Positions 9,377-19,536 of a DNA stretch of 64,000 bases are shown in pieces. Source of the stretch: Orobanche coerulescens (lineage: Eukaryota > Streptophyta > Magnoliopsida > Lamiales > Orobanchaceae); NCBI GenBank assembly GCA_033398695.1, contig CM065801.1, forward strand, positions 54,384,358 through 54,448,357, written 5' to 3'. The position numbers and the translations under genes are program-made. The notes under the pieces were generated by a model, which saw nothing but the letters and a program-made list of their open reading frames with translations, was not told the DNA's origin and made no database searches. How positions within the stretch are numbered: position 1 is the first letter of the stretch; each line of letters opens with the position of its first letter.

Positions 9377-11666
9377 ATTTTGAACAACTGATATTTTGCC
9401 ATTTCTCCTTCTTTTATTGTCAACAACCATTTTTATGGTAAAAACACATAAAAGAAGCGGGATGGGGGGTTCTATTTTCTAAATATTTATGTCAAACTAA
9501 AGTAAATAATACACCAAAATAAAACAGTGGGTTGTACATAGTAAATGCCCAAACCAGCTAATTTTTTTTACTAGTAAACAAGAAACCAGTGGCCATGCCC
9601 TCTTCATAGCCTCACTTCTATGTGACGTAAACAAAGTACCTTTTCAAATGAGTCGACGAAAATCTGCAATTGTGAAATAAGAAGAAAAAAGGAGCGAAAA
9701 AGCTACGGAGCAAGAAATATCCCATATAATACAAATATAACAGTGAATAAACAGAGATGACGAGCATATCCTGTTGTGCATGCATGTGGAGATGCTAATG
9801 GATGTTATGATCATGTAAGGTGCAACCAAACAATTTAAGCATAATACAGATCAATCATCAAATACAATACACTCTCAAGATATCATCAAGTTTACAAACA
9901 ATACTATGTTTATGCATTGTAGTTGCAGATGGATTTCTACTTATCTTGATCGGGTAATACCCTTACGTTTATACCAATAGGGGTGGTTGTGATGATATAT
10001 ATTCAGAACATGTTTCAAGGAATGTGTTTAAAGGATTTACATACTAAATATAAGGTTTAACTCTCTTCATATCGAAAGGGTTTACCACTTCCTATGTAGA
10101 CGCGTAATCGGTGTTCTACGTATTTTATGTCCATTTAATGACATATAACAGCCCATTAACCAATAAATTTTGGACTTATAATTAACTAATGAATCTATTA
10201 GTCTCTATTTATAAAGTTCATTCAACTCTCATAACATAAAATTCCAAGGTTTTATAACCAACACTTGATTAAGAGAGTTTATCAAAATCTTGTCATAATC
10301 AGATTTTGTTTTGCTTATAACCATTAGAATATAAGTTGTATTTGCACCAATTTTTGACATAATATCCATAAGATACGTAAGAACAAGTATACTGAAACTC
10401 CTGACCCTGAAACGTACGGATCAAGTAACATATACCATTAATTCTAAAAGGTGGCAGAATTGATTTTTTTATTGCCTTAGTGAGTTTTAAGCCTTATAAA
10501 TTCATATTAAACACAAGGGTAAGCCATGGTTGAATTCTTAACATCATTATAGCATGTATAAGAACATATAAAAGCTCTCACACCTTCGAAATATCCAAGA
10601 AACATATCAATAACAAGGAAGAAACAAAGGAAACTCACCTTGATTGTCAAAGGAATTGAGGTGTTGATGTTTTGATGATTTCTTCTTGAATTTTTGGTGA
10701 ATTTTCGAAGTGGGGAGCTTCTTGTTCATGTACAGACTGTAAATGAGGGTTGAGGGTCGTATTTATCCATCAACCAAGCGTTTTAAGTCGGTTATGAAGG
10801 TGAAATGTCCAAAATACCCTCGAATGACTACTGGAGACTAGGTTTGAAAGAATGGATTGAATCAAGTAGTTGTGATCCGGTTCTTGGAGTGTATGAACTG
10901 GTTCATAGTATATCTTGACCTAGTTTAGGGTATGGATGATCTTTCAAAGGGTTTAGTAGAAGCTTAGGATGTATTTTTATTGCTTAAACTCGATTACTCA
11001 TGCGAACAAAGTGTTGAAAATGCTAGTGAAGGACTTTATTGTCAAACTTTCTAAAACTTCACAAATGCGACACTTGTAGGTAAGAATGGAAGGAATCATT
11101 TATAAAAATATAATTAATATGATAAACTAAAAGATACGTTTAATTTCTACCGATTGGAGCGAATGAGGTATAGACGGATCACGTATTTTACAAACGTTAT
11201 TAGATACAATCATAAATTGTGTCCTATTAGGTATTGACAAGAATCAAAGGCACTTGACACGTGTTAGTTTATTGAATGATGGTTATCCACTTGAATCGTC
11301 AATTTAAAGTGACCCACTACACGCGCCGACTAAAATCTCGCGATAAGCTAGTTAACCTCCGATAGACACGTTAGTGACACCTTTATGACTTCTAGGCTTA
11401 CCACGTGTACTTGGAGTTTTATAAGATCTTTACATATATTTTATTTTCGTATTAGAAATAATATGAATAACGTAACTTAGTTCCGTAACACATACAACGA
11501 TAGTGTTTTAGACTTTAGTTCCAATGTTTAGCACATTTCTATGTAGTGAAATTAACTATAAGATCAACAGAACCATGGAACGTCAAATAATCCAAATAAC
11601 ACATAATTAACAAGTTATGCATGAATCATATTGACCAAGTGAGTAGTGTTAGGCTCGGGTATCACA
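9377..11666 (-). mobile_element. 3' LTR of Tekay-like chromovirus, left limit unresolved
   Basis: The right limit is clear: reading on the minus strand, the polypurine tract is followed by TGTGATACCCGAGCC. An inverted TATA-like box (10759-10766) and a donor-like CAAG|GTGAGT (near 10637) mark the promoter and leader. The left LTR end could not be fixed; TGTGATGATATA near 9990 is one candidate. The part from 9377 to about 9990 may be older flanking DNA. It is AT-rich, has no convincing coding frame, and directly abuts the cut end of A1. Confidence 0.6.
10759..10766 (-). promoter_or_regulatory. TATA-like box of Tekay-like LTR
   Basis: On the minus strand the bases read ATAAATAC, followed by a CT/A-rich leader and a splice-donor-like CAAG|GTGAGT about 120 bp downstream. 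Confidence 0.5.
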
Positions 11667-12427
11667 GCCTCCCTCCTTATAAAAATTTCGTCCCCGAAAT
11701 TTAACTTACTGAAAAGATCAGGGTATTTAGCCCTCATTTCATCTTCTCTCTCCCAAATGGCTTCTTCTATAAGTTGATTTCTCCATAACACTTTGACTAG
11801 TGGCACTTCTTTATTTCTGAGTCTCTTTACTTCTCTTAGTAAGATTTGTTCCGGTATCTCCTTGTAACTCAAATCTGCCTCCAGCTCGACTGGTTCATTC
11901 TTGAGAATGTGGGATGGATTCGCAATGTATTTTCTTAGTAGAGAAACGTGAAATACATTGTGTATCCGAGACATTGATGATCTTGACAACTTTAGTCGAT
12001 AAGCCACTTCACCAACCCGCTCAGTAATAGGAAATGGCCCAATGTATCTTGGACTCAGTTTTCCTTTCTTACCAAATCTCATTATTCCCTTCATCGGAGA
12101 AACTTTCAGGAATTCTCGATCACCCACGGCAAATTCCAGTGCTCTCCTTCTGGTATCTGCATAACTCTTTTGTCTGCTTTGAGATGTTCTCATTCTTTCT
12201 CTGATTAGTGAAACTGCTTCTGTCATTTCTTGAATCATATCAGGACCTAAAACTCTTCCTTCACCAACCTCATTCCAATGTACTGGTGATCGACACTTCC
12301 GGCCATACAAAGCTTCATAAGGAGCCATTCCAATTGTACTCTGATAACTGTTATTGTAGGAGAATTCAATTAGGGGTAAATGTTTGCTCCACTGGCCTTG
12401 AAAGTCCATAACACAGATCTCGAGCAT
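11615..12427 (-). pseudogene. Integrase C-terminus with chromodomain-like tail (Tekay-like)
   Basis: A 270-residue frame covers the end of the integrase core (SYNNSYQSTIGMAPYEALYG), the GPF/Y module (SPRYIGPFPITERVGEVAYRL, residues about 145-165) and a tail with VLWRN..EEAIWERE..RAKYPDLF typical of the Tekay/Del branch of chromoviruses. Integrase inserts the cDNA and the tail directs it to chromatin. The frame runs without a stop through the polypurine tract and ends 52 bp inside the LTR. The upstream integrase lies in other frames, so this is part of a broken pol. Confidence 0.88.
11667..11678 (-). other. Polypurine tract of Tekay-like element
   Basis: On the minus strand AAGGAGGGAGGC lies directly before the LTR start TGTGATACCC. 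It closely resembles the AAGGAGGGTAGAA tracts of the non-coding elements A, C and F. Confidence 0.8.
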
Positions 12428-12793
12428 ATCTTCAAGAGTTTGTATAGTTCTTTACGATTGACCATCATTTGTGGATGATAAGCGGTCTTTGAAAGACAAG
12501 TGGGTACCCAATGCTCTATGCAGGCCCTTTCAAAAAGCTGATACAAATCGTGAATCTCTGTCCGATACAATAGATAATGGAACCCCATGTAGCCTCACTA
12601 TTTCCTGTATATAGAGTTGAGCATAATGATCGATGGAGTATGTCGTACAAACTGGGAGAAAGTGAGCAGATTTTGTCAATCTATCAACTATAACCCAGAT
12701 AGAGTTGTGTCCTTTAACCATTCTTGGTAAACCTGTGACAAAATCCATCGTAATGTCCTCCCACTTCCATTTTGGAACAAATAAAGGTTTCAA
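12370..12793 (-). pseudogene. Integrase catalytic core, frameshifted (Tekay-like)
   Basis: Two overlapping frames (12530-12793 and 12370-12588) together cover the core. The first carries WEDITMDFVTGLP with the first catalytic Asp and VDRLTKSAHFLPV, then IVSDRDSRFVSAF with the second Asp. A frame change then occurs near 12535-12590, and the second frame continues with text of the kind ERACIEHWVPTCLSKTAYHPQ. The QTERxN-type segment with the catalytic Glu is changed to a form reading MMVNRKELY. This integrase could not work as read. Confidence 0.83.
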
Positions 12794-12826
12794 GGTTCCT
12801 GCTGGTCTTTGATGCTCGGCATTTAC

Positions 12827-13042
12827 CTATTGACATGTTAGGCATTGCTCCACAAATTGTGCAATATCTTCTTTCATACCTGGCCACCAATAGTGTAGTT
12901 TCAAGTCTCTGTACATTTTGGTTGCTCCTGGATGTACTGAATATGGTGTTGAGTGCGCCTCTAATAATATTTCTTTGCGAACATCTTCAAAATTAGGCAC
13001 ACATAAATGATTTCTAAATCGAATAATACCATCTTCTGACAA
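12827..13042 (-). pseudogene. Integrase N-terminal HHCC zinc-binding domain (Tekay-like)
   Basis: The frame contains EAHSTPYSVHPGATKMYRDL followed by YWWPGMKEDIAQFVEQCLTC, which gives the His, His, Cys, Cys ligands of the retroviral integrase zinc domain. It ends at a stop just after CLTCQ, where the catalytic core should continue. It is the piece between RNase H and the core. Confidence 0.85.
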
Positions 13043-13108
13043 TTGGAAGTCTGACGAGGTTCCTAATTTAATGTTCTTCTTTATTTTCTCTAACTCTTGA
13101 TCCTCTTT

Positions 13109-13729
13109 CTAGCCTTGCTGAATTCTATCTATTAAAGTAGGTCGAAGGGTTAGTGCTGACAATTTTGCTTCTATACATCCATGTTGGATAATTTCTACAT
13201 CTATATTCATCAAATCGTGTAATTCTGGCTTCTGAATCAAGGTCATGGCTGCAATGGATTGTGCTGATTTTCTGCTTAGAGCATCTGCTACTACATTAGT
13301 TTTACCAGGGTGGTAGTTGATGACACAATCATAGTCTTTAACAAGTTCTAACCATCTCCGCTGTCTCATATTTAATTCTTTCTGAGTGAAAAAATATTTC
13401 AGGCTCTTGTGATCAGTATATTTTACAACATTCTCCATATAGGTAATGCCTCCATATTTTAAGTGCAAACAACACTGCAGCAAGTTCCAAATCATGTGTC
13501 GGTAGTTCTTTTCATACTCCTTCAGTTTTCTAGATGCATATGCTATTATTTTACCATTCTGCATCAATACACAACCCAGACCATTCTTTGAAGCATCACT
13601 GTAGACTTTAAAACCTCCAGTTCCCATTGGAATGGTCAAGATCAGTGCCGATGTCAACCGCCTCTTCAGTTCTTGAAAGCTTTGCTCGCATGATTCTGTC
13701 CACTTGAAGGAAACATTCTTTCTAGTCAA
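13109..13729 (-). pseudogene. RNase H domain of Tekay-like pol
   Basis: The 206-residue frame starts in the connection region ([19 protein letters not shown]) and contains [17 protein letters not shown] with the first catalytic Asp, a [20 protein letters not shown] segment with a later Asp, and the VVADALSRK end typical of Gypsy RNase H. The usual [13 protein letters not shown] segment reads [11 protein letters not shown], so the second acidic residue is altered. It removes RNA from the RNA:DNA hybrid in family members. It is in a different frame from its neighbours. Confidence 0.85.
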
Positions 13730-14077
13730 TTGTGTTAATGGAGAGGCAATCTTGGAAAATCCCTCTACAAATCGACGGTAATATCCAGCTAGACCAAGAA
13801 AGCTGCGTAATTCTGTAGAATTTGTGGGTTGCGGCCAGTTATTGATTGCTTCAACTTTGCTTGGGTCTACTGAAATCCCTGCTCCGGATATAACATGCCC
13901 AAGAATACCACTCGGTCTAACCAGAATTCACACTTTTTAAACTTAACATATAAGCTTTACATTTTAAGACTTCTAAAACTTTCCTTAGATGCACTGTATG
14001 GTCTTCTTTGGTCTTCGAATATATGAGAATATCATCAATAAACACGATAACAAACTTATCGAGGAAGTCTTTAAACA
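13730..14077 (-). pseudogene. Reverse transcriptase C-terminal part (Tekay-like)
   Basis: Read on the minus strand from the solo LTR leftwards, the sequence gives [17 protein letters not shown], containing the FIDD form of the catalytic YxDD box, followed by the thumb region. Several stops and frame changes occur between 13740 and 13960. The 5' part of the gene is on the other side of the inserted LTR, at 15209-15459. Confidence 0.8.
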
Positions 14078-14082
14078 CTCTA
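14078..14082. repeat. TSD CTCTA, left of solo LTR
   Basis: The same five bases are found at 15209-15213 directly after the solo LTR. Confidence 0.9.
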
Positions 14083-15208
14083 TGTTGCTACCCAAAATAT
14101 TATCCGGAGATAGATATTGCTGGAATGGATGGATAGCAAACAAATGCGACAACACTTCCGTGAGAAAGATAAATAACACAAGATTTGCCGGGGTTGTTAG
14201 TCCCGGGCTTGAATGCTCTCGCGAGATATTATTAATACTAATATTCGTGGATACAAGTACTAATGTAAGAATACAATTACAATGAGTGTGAAGATTCTTG
14301 TTATCTTAGCTAGTGAGCGTGTAGATTGCCGGAAGAACCAGATTTGATGCTCTGTGAGTTCTTGTAACAAAGGAGATGAACAGTCGCGGCGGTGAGAGAT
14401 CGACAGTCTCTCACGGCGAGTATTAGCTGGATGTTTGAGCTCCTGGGCTTACGAATCTCTTGGAATCTGTCTTGTGGAGACTTCCTGCCTTTGCCGATCA
14501 TCTTCTGGATGAGAGATTCGGAGAGAGATCATGATATGGATTCCGGCGAGAAAGTAGGGAGCTTGATGGTATGTGTGTTCTTCTGTATTTCCGTGAAAGA
14601 ATTCGGAATGTAGGTGAAATGAATTCGGAACCTTTTTCCAGTAGGAGGAGGTTCTCTATTTATAGGACTTGGATATGCCGGGCGATCGCCTTTTCTGTAT
14701 TATAATAATTGGGCGATCGTCTTTTAGCACATGGGCTTGTTCCCTTAAAGCCCGCGGCTGCTACTGGCAGCCAGCTGTACGGTCCAATGGGGAGCCTGCA
14801 CGCGTCCTGAGTTGCTGTCACGGGCGGTCCCACTTTGTAACTTTCGGCGTACCTGTCGGTAGGTGAGGTAGGTGATAGGCTGTGGTCAAAGGTCTTGTCT
14901 GTCAGCAAAGATCTTGTCTGTCAGCGCCTTTTGTGGATCTGCACGTGGGTGCTGTTCTGAGATCTAGTCTTCGATGACTTTTCCGGGCGATCGTCTCTGT
15001 TCGGGGCGTAGGCCGATTGTCCTTAGCCGGACACTAGAGTCGATCGCCAGATGCCAAAGGGCGATCGCCTTGGGAGTCGATCGCTAGGTACCTGATGGTG
15101 GTCTGGTATCTTCGATTAGGAGAGCTAGCCATAGTTTGACTGGGGTTAACTCAATCGCTCGACTTTATAGTCGATCGACTGTCGGGATGAATAAATATTG
15201 ACACAACA
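14083..15208 (-). mobile_element. Solo B-family LTR inserted in Tekay RT
   Basis: The LTR is 1126 bp and reads on the minus strand. Its plus-strand ends are TGTTGCTACCC and GACACAACA, the inverse of the B LTR ends. It carries the family marks: the CTCTCGCGAGA palindrome, an inverted TATAAATA box near 14658, and GCGATCGCC-type palindromes upstream of it. CTCTA flanks both ends, so it is a true insertion reduced to one LTR by recombination. Its middle differs more from the other B LTRs than they do from each other, so it is an older or separate subfamily. Confidence 0.92.
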
Positions 15209-15459
15209 CTCTATTCATTAAATCCATAAATGCTGCTGGGGCATTTGTTAGGCCAAACGGCATCACCAAAAACTCATAGTGTTCGTACCTCGTATTGAAT
15301 GCCGTTTTTGGGATGTCCTCTTCCTTTATCTTCAATTGATGGTACCCTGATCGCAGATCAATTTTGGAAAAGATAGATGCGCCTTGAAGTTGATCAAACA
15401 AGTCATCAATTCGAGGTAAAGGATACTTATTCTTGATCGTAACTTTGTTGAGCTGTCCA
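15209..15459 (-). pseudogene. Reverse transcriptase N-terminal part (Tekay-like)
   Basis: On the minus strand the frame contains [33 protein letters not shown] with the first catalytic Asp, and [20 protein letters not shown], the Gypsy fingers and palm. It is cut on the 3' side by the solo LTR and on the 5' side by a junction to B2 sequence at about 15460. Gag, protease and the 5' LTR of this element are absent from the window. Confidence 0.87.
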
Positions 15460-15502
15460 ACCCGCTAGATGCCTCGTTCCGTCTCAGTCCGAGCCACAGC
15501 CG

Positions 15503-16774
15503 ATGGCGGAAGGTAGCCGTCGTGGTCCGAGACGCTCGATCCCGCCCCTGAGGTCTGACCCAAGCCTCTCGCCCGATCAGCTCCGAACCAAGGAACAGAT
15601 CGACGAGGCTATGGCCGTCCTACAGGAGCGACGGAGTGCTCTCGACGCGCCTCCCGCTATCACCCCCTCGGCCGTCCACCGGAAGACCAAGCGGAAGCTC
15701 AAGGCGTTACTGACCGAGCGATCGCCAGGAGGCTCTCATCCGCAAGAAGAGGCGCTCGCGGCCAGGCACCTCTGTCTTGATCGCACTGGCGGTGACCCGT
15801 CTTGGCGGCCAAGGCGATCCGGCCCCAGCTACGATACGACGGAGTTCGAGTCCGTCACCAGGAGCTCGGCCTACCCGACTCCCAGAAGGCAGCCCAGCCG
15901 TCTGGCTCCCCCTCGCCAAATAGCCGAGGTCGGCAGCAGCGGAGTCCGGAGATCGATACACGATCGCCTCGGCTCTCGCTCCCAAAGCCGATCCGCAAGC
16001 GACCGAGCCACGGCGATGGCCGCGATGCAACGTGAGCTCGATGACATGAAGGCGCTCCTGGAATCCGGGGCAGGCGCCAAGAAGACGATCGCCAAGCCGA
16101 GCGAGCCACTCGCGGTCAACATCGAGCTCGCCCCCGTGCAGCACAAGATCGCTCCTCCGCAAACACCTTTGTACGAGGGGAGATCAGACCCCGAAATGCA
16201 CCTGAGCAAGTTCAACATCTACATGACTGGGTGTGGGGCATCTGACGCGACCAGGTGCCGAATGTTCCCTATGACGCTGGACGACCTCGCCTACAGGTGG
16301 TACGCCTCATTGCCACCTCGGTCCATTGACTCCTTTAACGAGCTGGCGAACGTCTTCACAGCGTACTTCGCCACCAGGGCCGCTCGGCCAGAAGGTCCCC
16401 ATCGCATGTTGCGAATTATGCAAGGGGAAAAAGAATCCGACTCGGACTACATCGACCGGGTAGATGAGATCAACCTCAACGGCGAGCCCGTAAGCGATGA
16501 GATCGCCCTCCACGCGGTCCTAGCAGGATTCCATGGTCTTTCACCTATGTTCAGTCATCTTACGAAGGACCAGCCCACGACCTACGCGATCTTCCGAGCT
16601 AAGGCCGCAGACTTTCTAGCCAGGCAAAGGCTTCTTCTTAGCCTAGGAGTAGCGCGATCAGCACCCGAGCGACGATCTCCAGTCTTCCAGCCCGATCGCC
16701 ATTATCAAGCTACATCACCGAACCCGGAGGACTCGTTCGCCATCTACAGTTCACCATCCAACATGATGGACTAA
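15503..16774 (+). CDS. Gag protein of B2 (no zinc knuckle)
   Basis: The frame is 423 residues. Residues 1-200 are basic and Arg/Ser-rich, with a likely coiled-coil stretch at about 168-190 (RATAMAAMQRELDDMKALLE). Residues about 220-375 match the retrotrans_gag fold: SDPEMHLSKFNIYMTGCGAS, CRMFPMTLDDLAYRWYASLP, SIDSFNELANVFTAYFA. Gag forms the particle in which reverse transcription takes place. No CCHC knuckle follows. ATG at 15503 is the first in the remaining frame; in full-length B the start lies farther upstream, so the protein is probably short by about 38 residues. It is open past the point where B's gag has a stop. Confidence 0.87.
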   Translation: MAEGSRRGPRRSIPPLRSDPSLSPDQLRTKEQIDEAMAVLQERRSALDAPPAITPSAVHRKTKRKLKALLTERSPGGSHPQEEALAARHLCLDRTGGDPSWRPRRSGPSYDTTEFESVTRSSAYPTPRRQPSRLAPPRQIAEVGSSGVRRSIHDRLGSRSQSRSASDRATAMAAMQRELDDMKALLESGAGAKKTIAKPSEPLAVNIELAPVQHKIAPPQTPLYEGRSDPEMHLSKFNIYMTGCGASDATRCRMFPMTLDDLAYRWYASLPPRSIDSFNELANVFTAYFATRAARPEGPHRMLRIMQGEKESDSDYIDRVDEINLNGEPVSDEIALHAVLAGFHGLSPMFSHLTKDQPTTYAIFRAKAADFLARQRLLLSLGVARSAPERRSPVFQPDRHYQATSPNPEDSFAIYSSPSNMMD

Positions 16775-17480
16775 GGCACGAGATCGCCTCCACCGCACAT
16801 CATAAAGCCATAGTCCTGGTAGTCGATGGAACCGGCTGCTTCGGCCATGCAAGGTCCCTTTGGGCCAAGATCTCCCGCCCTTCGTTTAAATACGAGGCCG
16901 ACGTAGTCTGAGGGCCCTCCAAAATTAATCAGTGGACACGATCGCCCGCCCTCAAGGTTCACCATCTAACTTGATGTACCCAGACATTGCGACACGTGCC
17001 ACAACCCCCGTCTCAACGTACACCGTCAAGGTTCGCCATATCCATGGCGGGCCGAGGTGGAAGCAGAGCTAACAAGCCGCGGGCGTGGAGTTGAATCATC
17101 CGACGCTGCCCCGCGCAAGGACTCCTCTAGACCGAGACCGCACGCCCTTCGTTTAAATACGAGGCGAGGCGCAGCCTAACAGAGGACCCTCACAATAAAA
17201 TGAGTCACGAGACACTCAATGTCTTCGCGCACTAAGACACGGTCATGGAGTCGGTCCATCGAACTCCGCGACTATGCACGATTCCTCAAACGACGAAACC
17301 ATCAAGTTTCTGAGGGGGATCGACCAATGTTGTTTTTTGTAGGTACAAGACCGAAAGATAGCTAGCCAATCGACCATGATAGCCCAAGTCCGAATCCAAA
17401 GTCAGCTCAACAGGTTGCCCGTCCTCATCTTACACGATCGCCAGCAAGAACCACCTCGCCCCATGTCTTCAACATCGGAG
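16775..17480 (+). other. Non-coding 3' region of B2
   Basis: This stretch matches the corresponding region of full-length B and contains no protease, reverse transcriptase, RNase H or integrase. Two segments with CGCCCTTCGTTTAAATACGAGG (near 16877 and 17148) are internal repeats, and an SSPSNMMD-like gag end is echoed as nucleotide repeats near 16960. Nothing else is recognisable. Confidence 0.75.
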
Positions 17481-17496
17481 CAAGATGGGGGGCAAT
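17481..17496 (+). other. Polypurine tract of B2
   Basis: CAAGATGGGGGGCAAT lies directly before the 3' LTR start TGTTGTGTCGAG. Full-length B has CAAGCTGGGGGGCAAT in the same place. Confidence 0.8.
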
Positions 17497-18699
17497 TGTT
17501 GTGTCGAGAATTATACTCTCCGAACGGCGATCGCCTCGGAGATCGGGCAACCTAGCCACTGCCGAGCAGCCGAGGCACAACTGCCGACCAGCGACCAGGC
17601 GGCGTAGCCTTAGCCCAGCAAACAAGATAAATCGGCCAACCGAAGGTCCCAGGACAAGTCCCGGTTCCAAGCGATCGACATCAAAGACGATCGTCTCTCG
17701 GTACTTGGCGACCGACCCTTGGTGACCGACTAGCGGACGATCATCTCTCGGCGCTTGCCGACCGACCCTTGGTGACCGACCGGTGCCGACCCTCAGCAAC
17801 TGGCCGATACCGACCTCTGGTGACCAGCTAGAGACGACCGCATCATGCCGATAGACATCCAGCCGGCAAAGGCCGAGCCTCAGGACTGAACCCACGTGCA
17901 GAGCTGAGACAAGATCCGCATATCACGGATCGTTGACCACAGCCTGTCAGCATCCGTCCACCAGCCGACAGGCCCGCCGAAAGGTGTCAGTAGGACTGCA
18001 TCTGACAGTGACTCCGGACGTGTGCTGGCTCCTCATTGGACCGCACAGCTGGCTGCCAGCATCTACCTTGGACTTTAGGCCGACAGCCCGTGTGACTTAA
18101 GGACGATCGCCCCATTATTATATTGGCCGGCAGACGATCGCCCCATTATTATATTGGCCGGAAGGCGATCGCCCGCCAGGAATCAGGGCACCTCAGCCCC
18201 TATATATAGAAGGCAGCCTGCACTTGGATTTCCCCTAGCATTATCGCGATTTCAGCACACAATACCGAATTCCTTGAGCATTCACGAAACTTCTTAAGCA
18301 CAAACCGAATTTCGGCTTCATAACTCCAACACCCTTAAGATTTTATACAGCATTTGGCTATCTCCTACTCTTGGCAACAGCTATCTTTTGGTTCATTCTT
18401 CTCTCGGCCTCTCTCATACAGAAGACGATCGGCAGGGACGAAAAACACCGAGCTTCGCTCAAGAGCTGGATTAACAGAGTCTTTTTACACTCATTATATT
18501 TAGATTTCTCACATTAATACTTGTATCCACGAATATTTGTATTAATAACATCTCGCGAGAGCATTCAAGCCCGGGCCTAACAAACCCGGCAAATCTTGTG
18601 TTTATTCATTTTCTCTCGGAAGTGCTCCCGCAAATTTTGTTTGTTGTCCGTTCATTCCAGCAGTATTTAATATTCGGATAAATATTTGGGGCAACAACA
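17497..18699 (+). mobile_element. 3' LTR of B2
   Basis: The 1203-bp LTR begins TGTTGTGTCGAGAATT and ends GGGGCAACAACA. It contains GGCGATCGCC-type palindromes, a 50-bp tandem repeat at 17687-17786, a TATA box near 18200, and the CTCGCGAGAGCATTCAAGCCCGGG block near its end. It is followed by family G sequence. Confidence 0.92.
17687..17786 (+). repeat. Two-copy 50-bp tandem repeat in B LTR U3
   Basis: Units beginning ACGATCGTCTCTCGG and ACGATCATCTCTCGG start at 17687 and 17737. Each contains GACCGACCCTTGGTGACCGAC or a close form. The same pair lies at 46834 and 46884 in full-length B, so the repeat is old in the family. Confidence 0.8.
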
Positions 18700-18935
18700 T
18701 ACAGTATGGATAAAATAAATTAAGGACCGAGACAGTTATACTTGTGTAATTGACGTATTTGATTGACAGTTATATTGAGGATATGTTGTATCAGATTGAA
18801 CTTATTTGGATATCCGGTATATCGTATGAGAATATTTTTGGGTTGAGTATATGTGTATTCAGTATGCCATATGTTCGTATCCAGTATGTCGTGACGTCGG
18901 ACAGGAATAGTTGGATTTTGGCCAAGTATAGAGCC

Positions 18936-19508
18936 CTTAACGTACGTTAAGATGTTGAGATAACGTACGCTAAATTATATGCTTTACGTACGTTATGCAT
19001 AAGGCATTACGTACGTAACAAGAGGAATCGGACAGTTGGGCCCGTGGTCGGCGGATTTCGGCGGAAGATGTGGACAGGTGAGTCAACGGATAGGTTTACG
19101 TACGTTATACAGGGTGTATTACGTACGTAATACGAGTATTACGTACGTAATACGAGTATTATACGTATTACGTACGCAACGGATTAAGTGTTACGTACGT
19201 TACGGAGTAGCCGGTTGAGTCGTGGCCGAGAGGACCTGCAGTGGTCGATCACTGTCGGCAGTGACTCGCTGGATGGCCGAGCAAGGCCGGCCGTGACTCG
19301 TAGGGATGGTCGATCACTGTCGACAGTGACTCGCTGGGCGTCAGGCCTGGCCGATTACGGCCGTAAGGACGTGGCCGGTAACGGCCGTAAGGGCCCGTTA
19401 CGTACGTAAGGCAGGGGCCGGTTACGGCCGTAATGGTTCCGACAGAAATGGGCAGTGGGCAGGCCATGGACGGTTACGTACGTAAGCCACGGCCGGTTAC
19501 GGCCGTAA
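18936..19508. repeat. Palindrome array, right copy of family G
   Basis: About fifteen ACGTACGT- or ACGGCCGT-cored palindromes lie here, upstream of the TATA box. The first, CTTAACGTACGTTAAG, is perfect over 16 bp and lies outside the part visible in the left copy. Confidence 0.85.
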
Positions 19509-19526
19509 CGTGCCGACAGGACTCGG

Positions 19527-19536
19527 CCTATATAAG
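19527..19536 (+). promoter_or_regulatory. TATA box of family G, right copy
   Basis: CCTATATAAG is again held between GGCC and GGCC arms and outer GACTC/GAGTC arms, identical to the left copy. Confidence 0.7.

Larger units (their letters stand above)
15460..18699 (+). mobile_element. B2: 5'-truncated gag-only LTR element
   Basis: B2 has gag, a non-coding 3' region, polypurine tract and 3' LTR, all collinear with full-length B (46644-51172). It lacks the 5' LTR, primer-binding site and first gag codons. Its left end joins Tekay RT sequence with no LTR end or TSD, so this is a deletion or recombination junction and not an insertion edge. The sequence following the 3' LTR starts TACAG. Confidence 0.9.

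Noticed and set aside
15707..16162. Antisense frames within the B and B2 gag genes
   Set aside because: They are shadows of the gag frame, whose retrotrans_gag motifs identify the coding strand.
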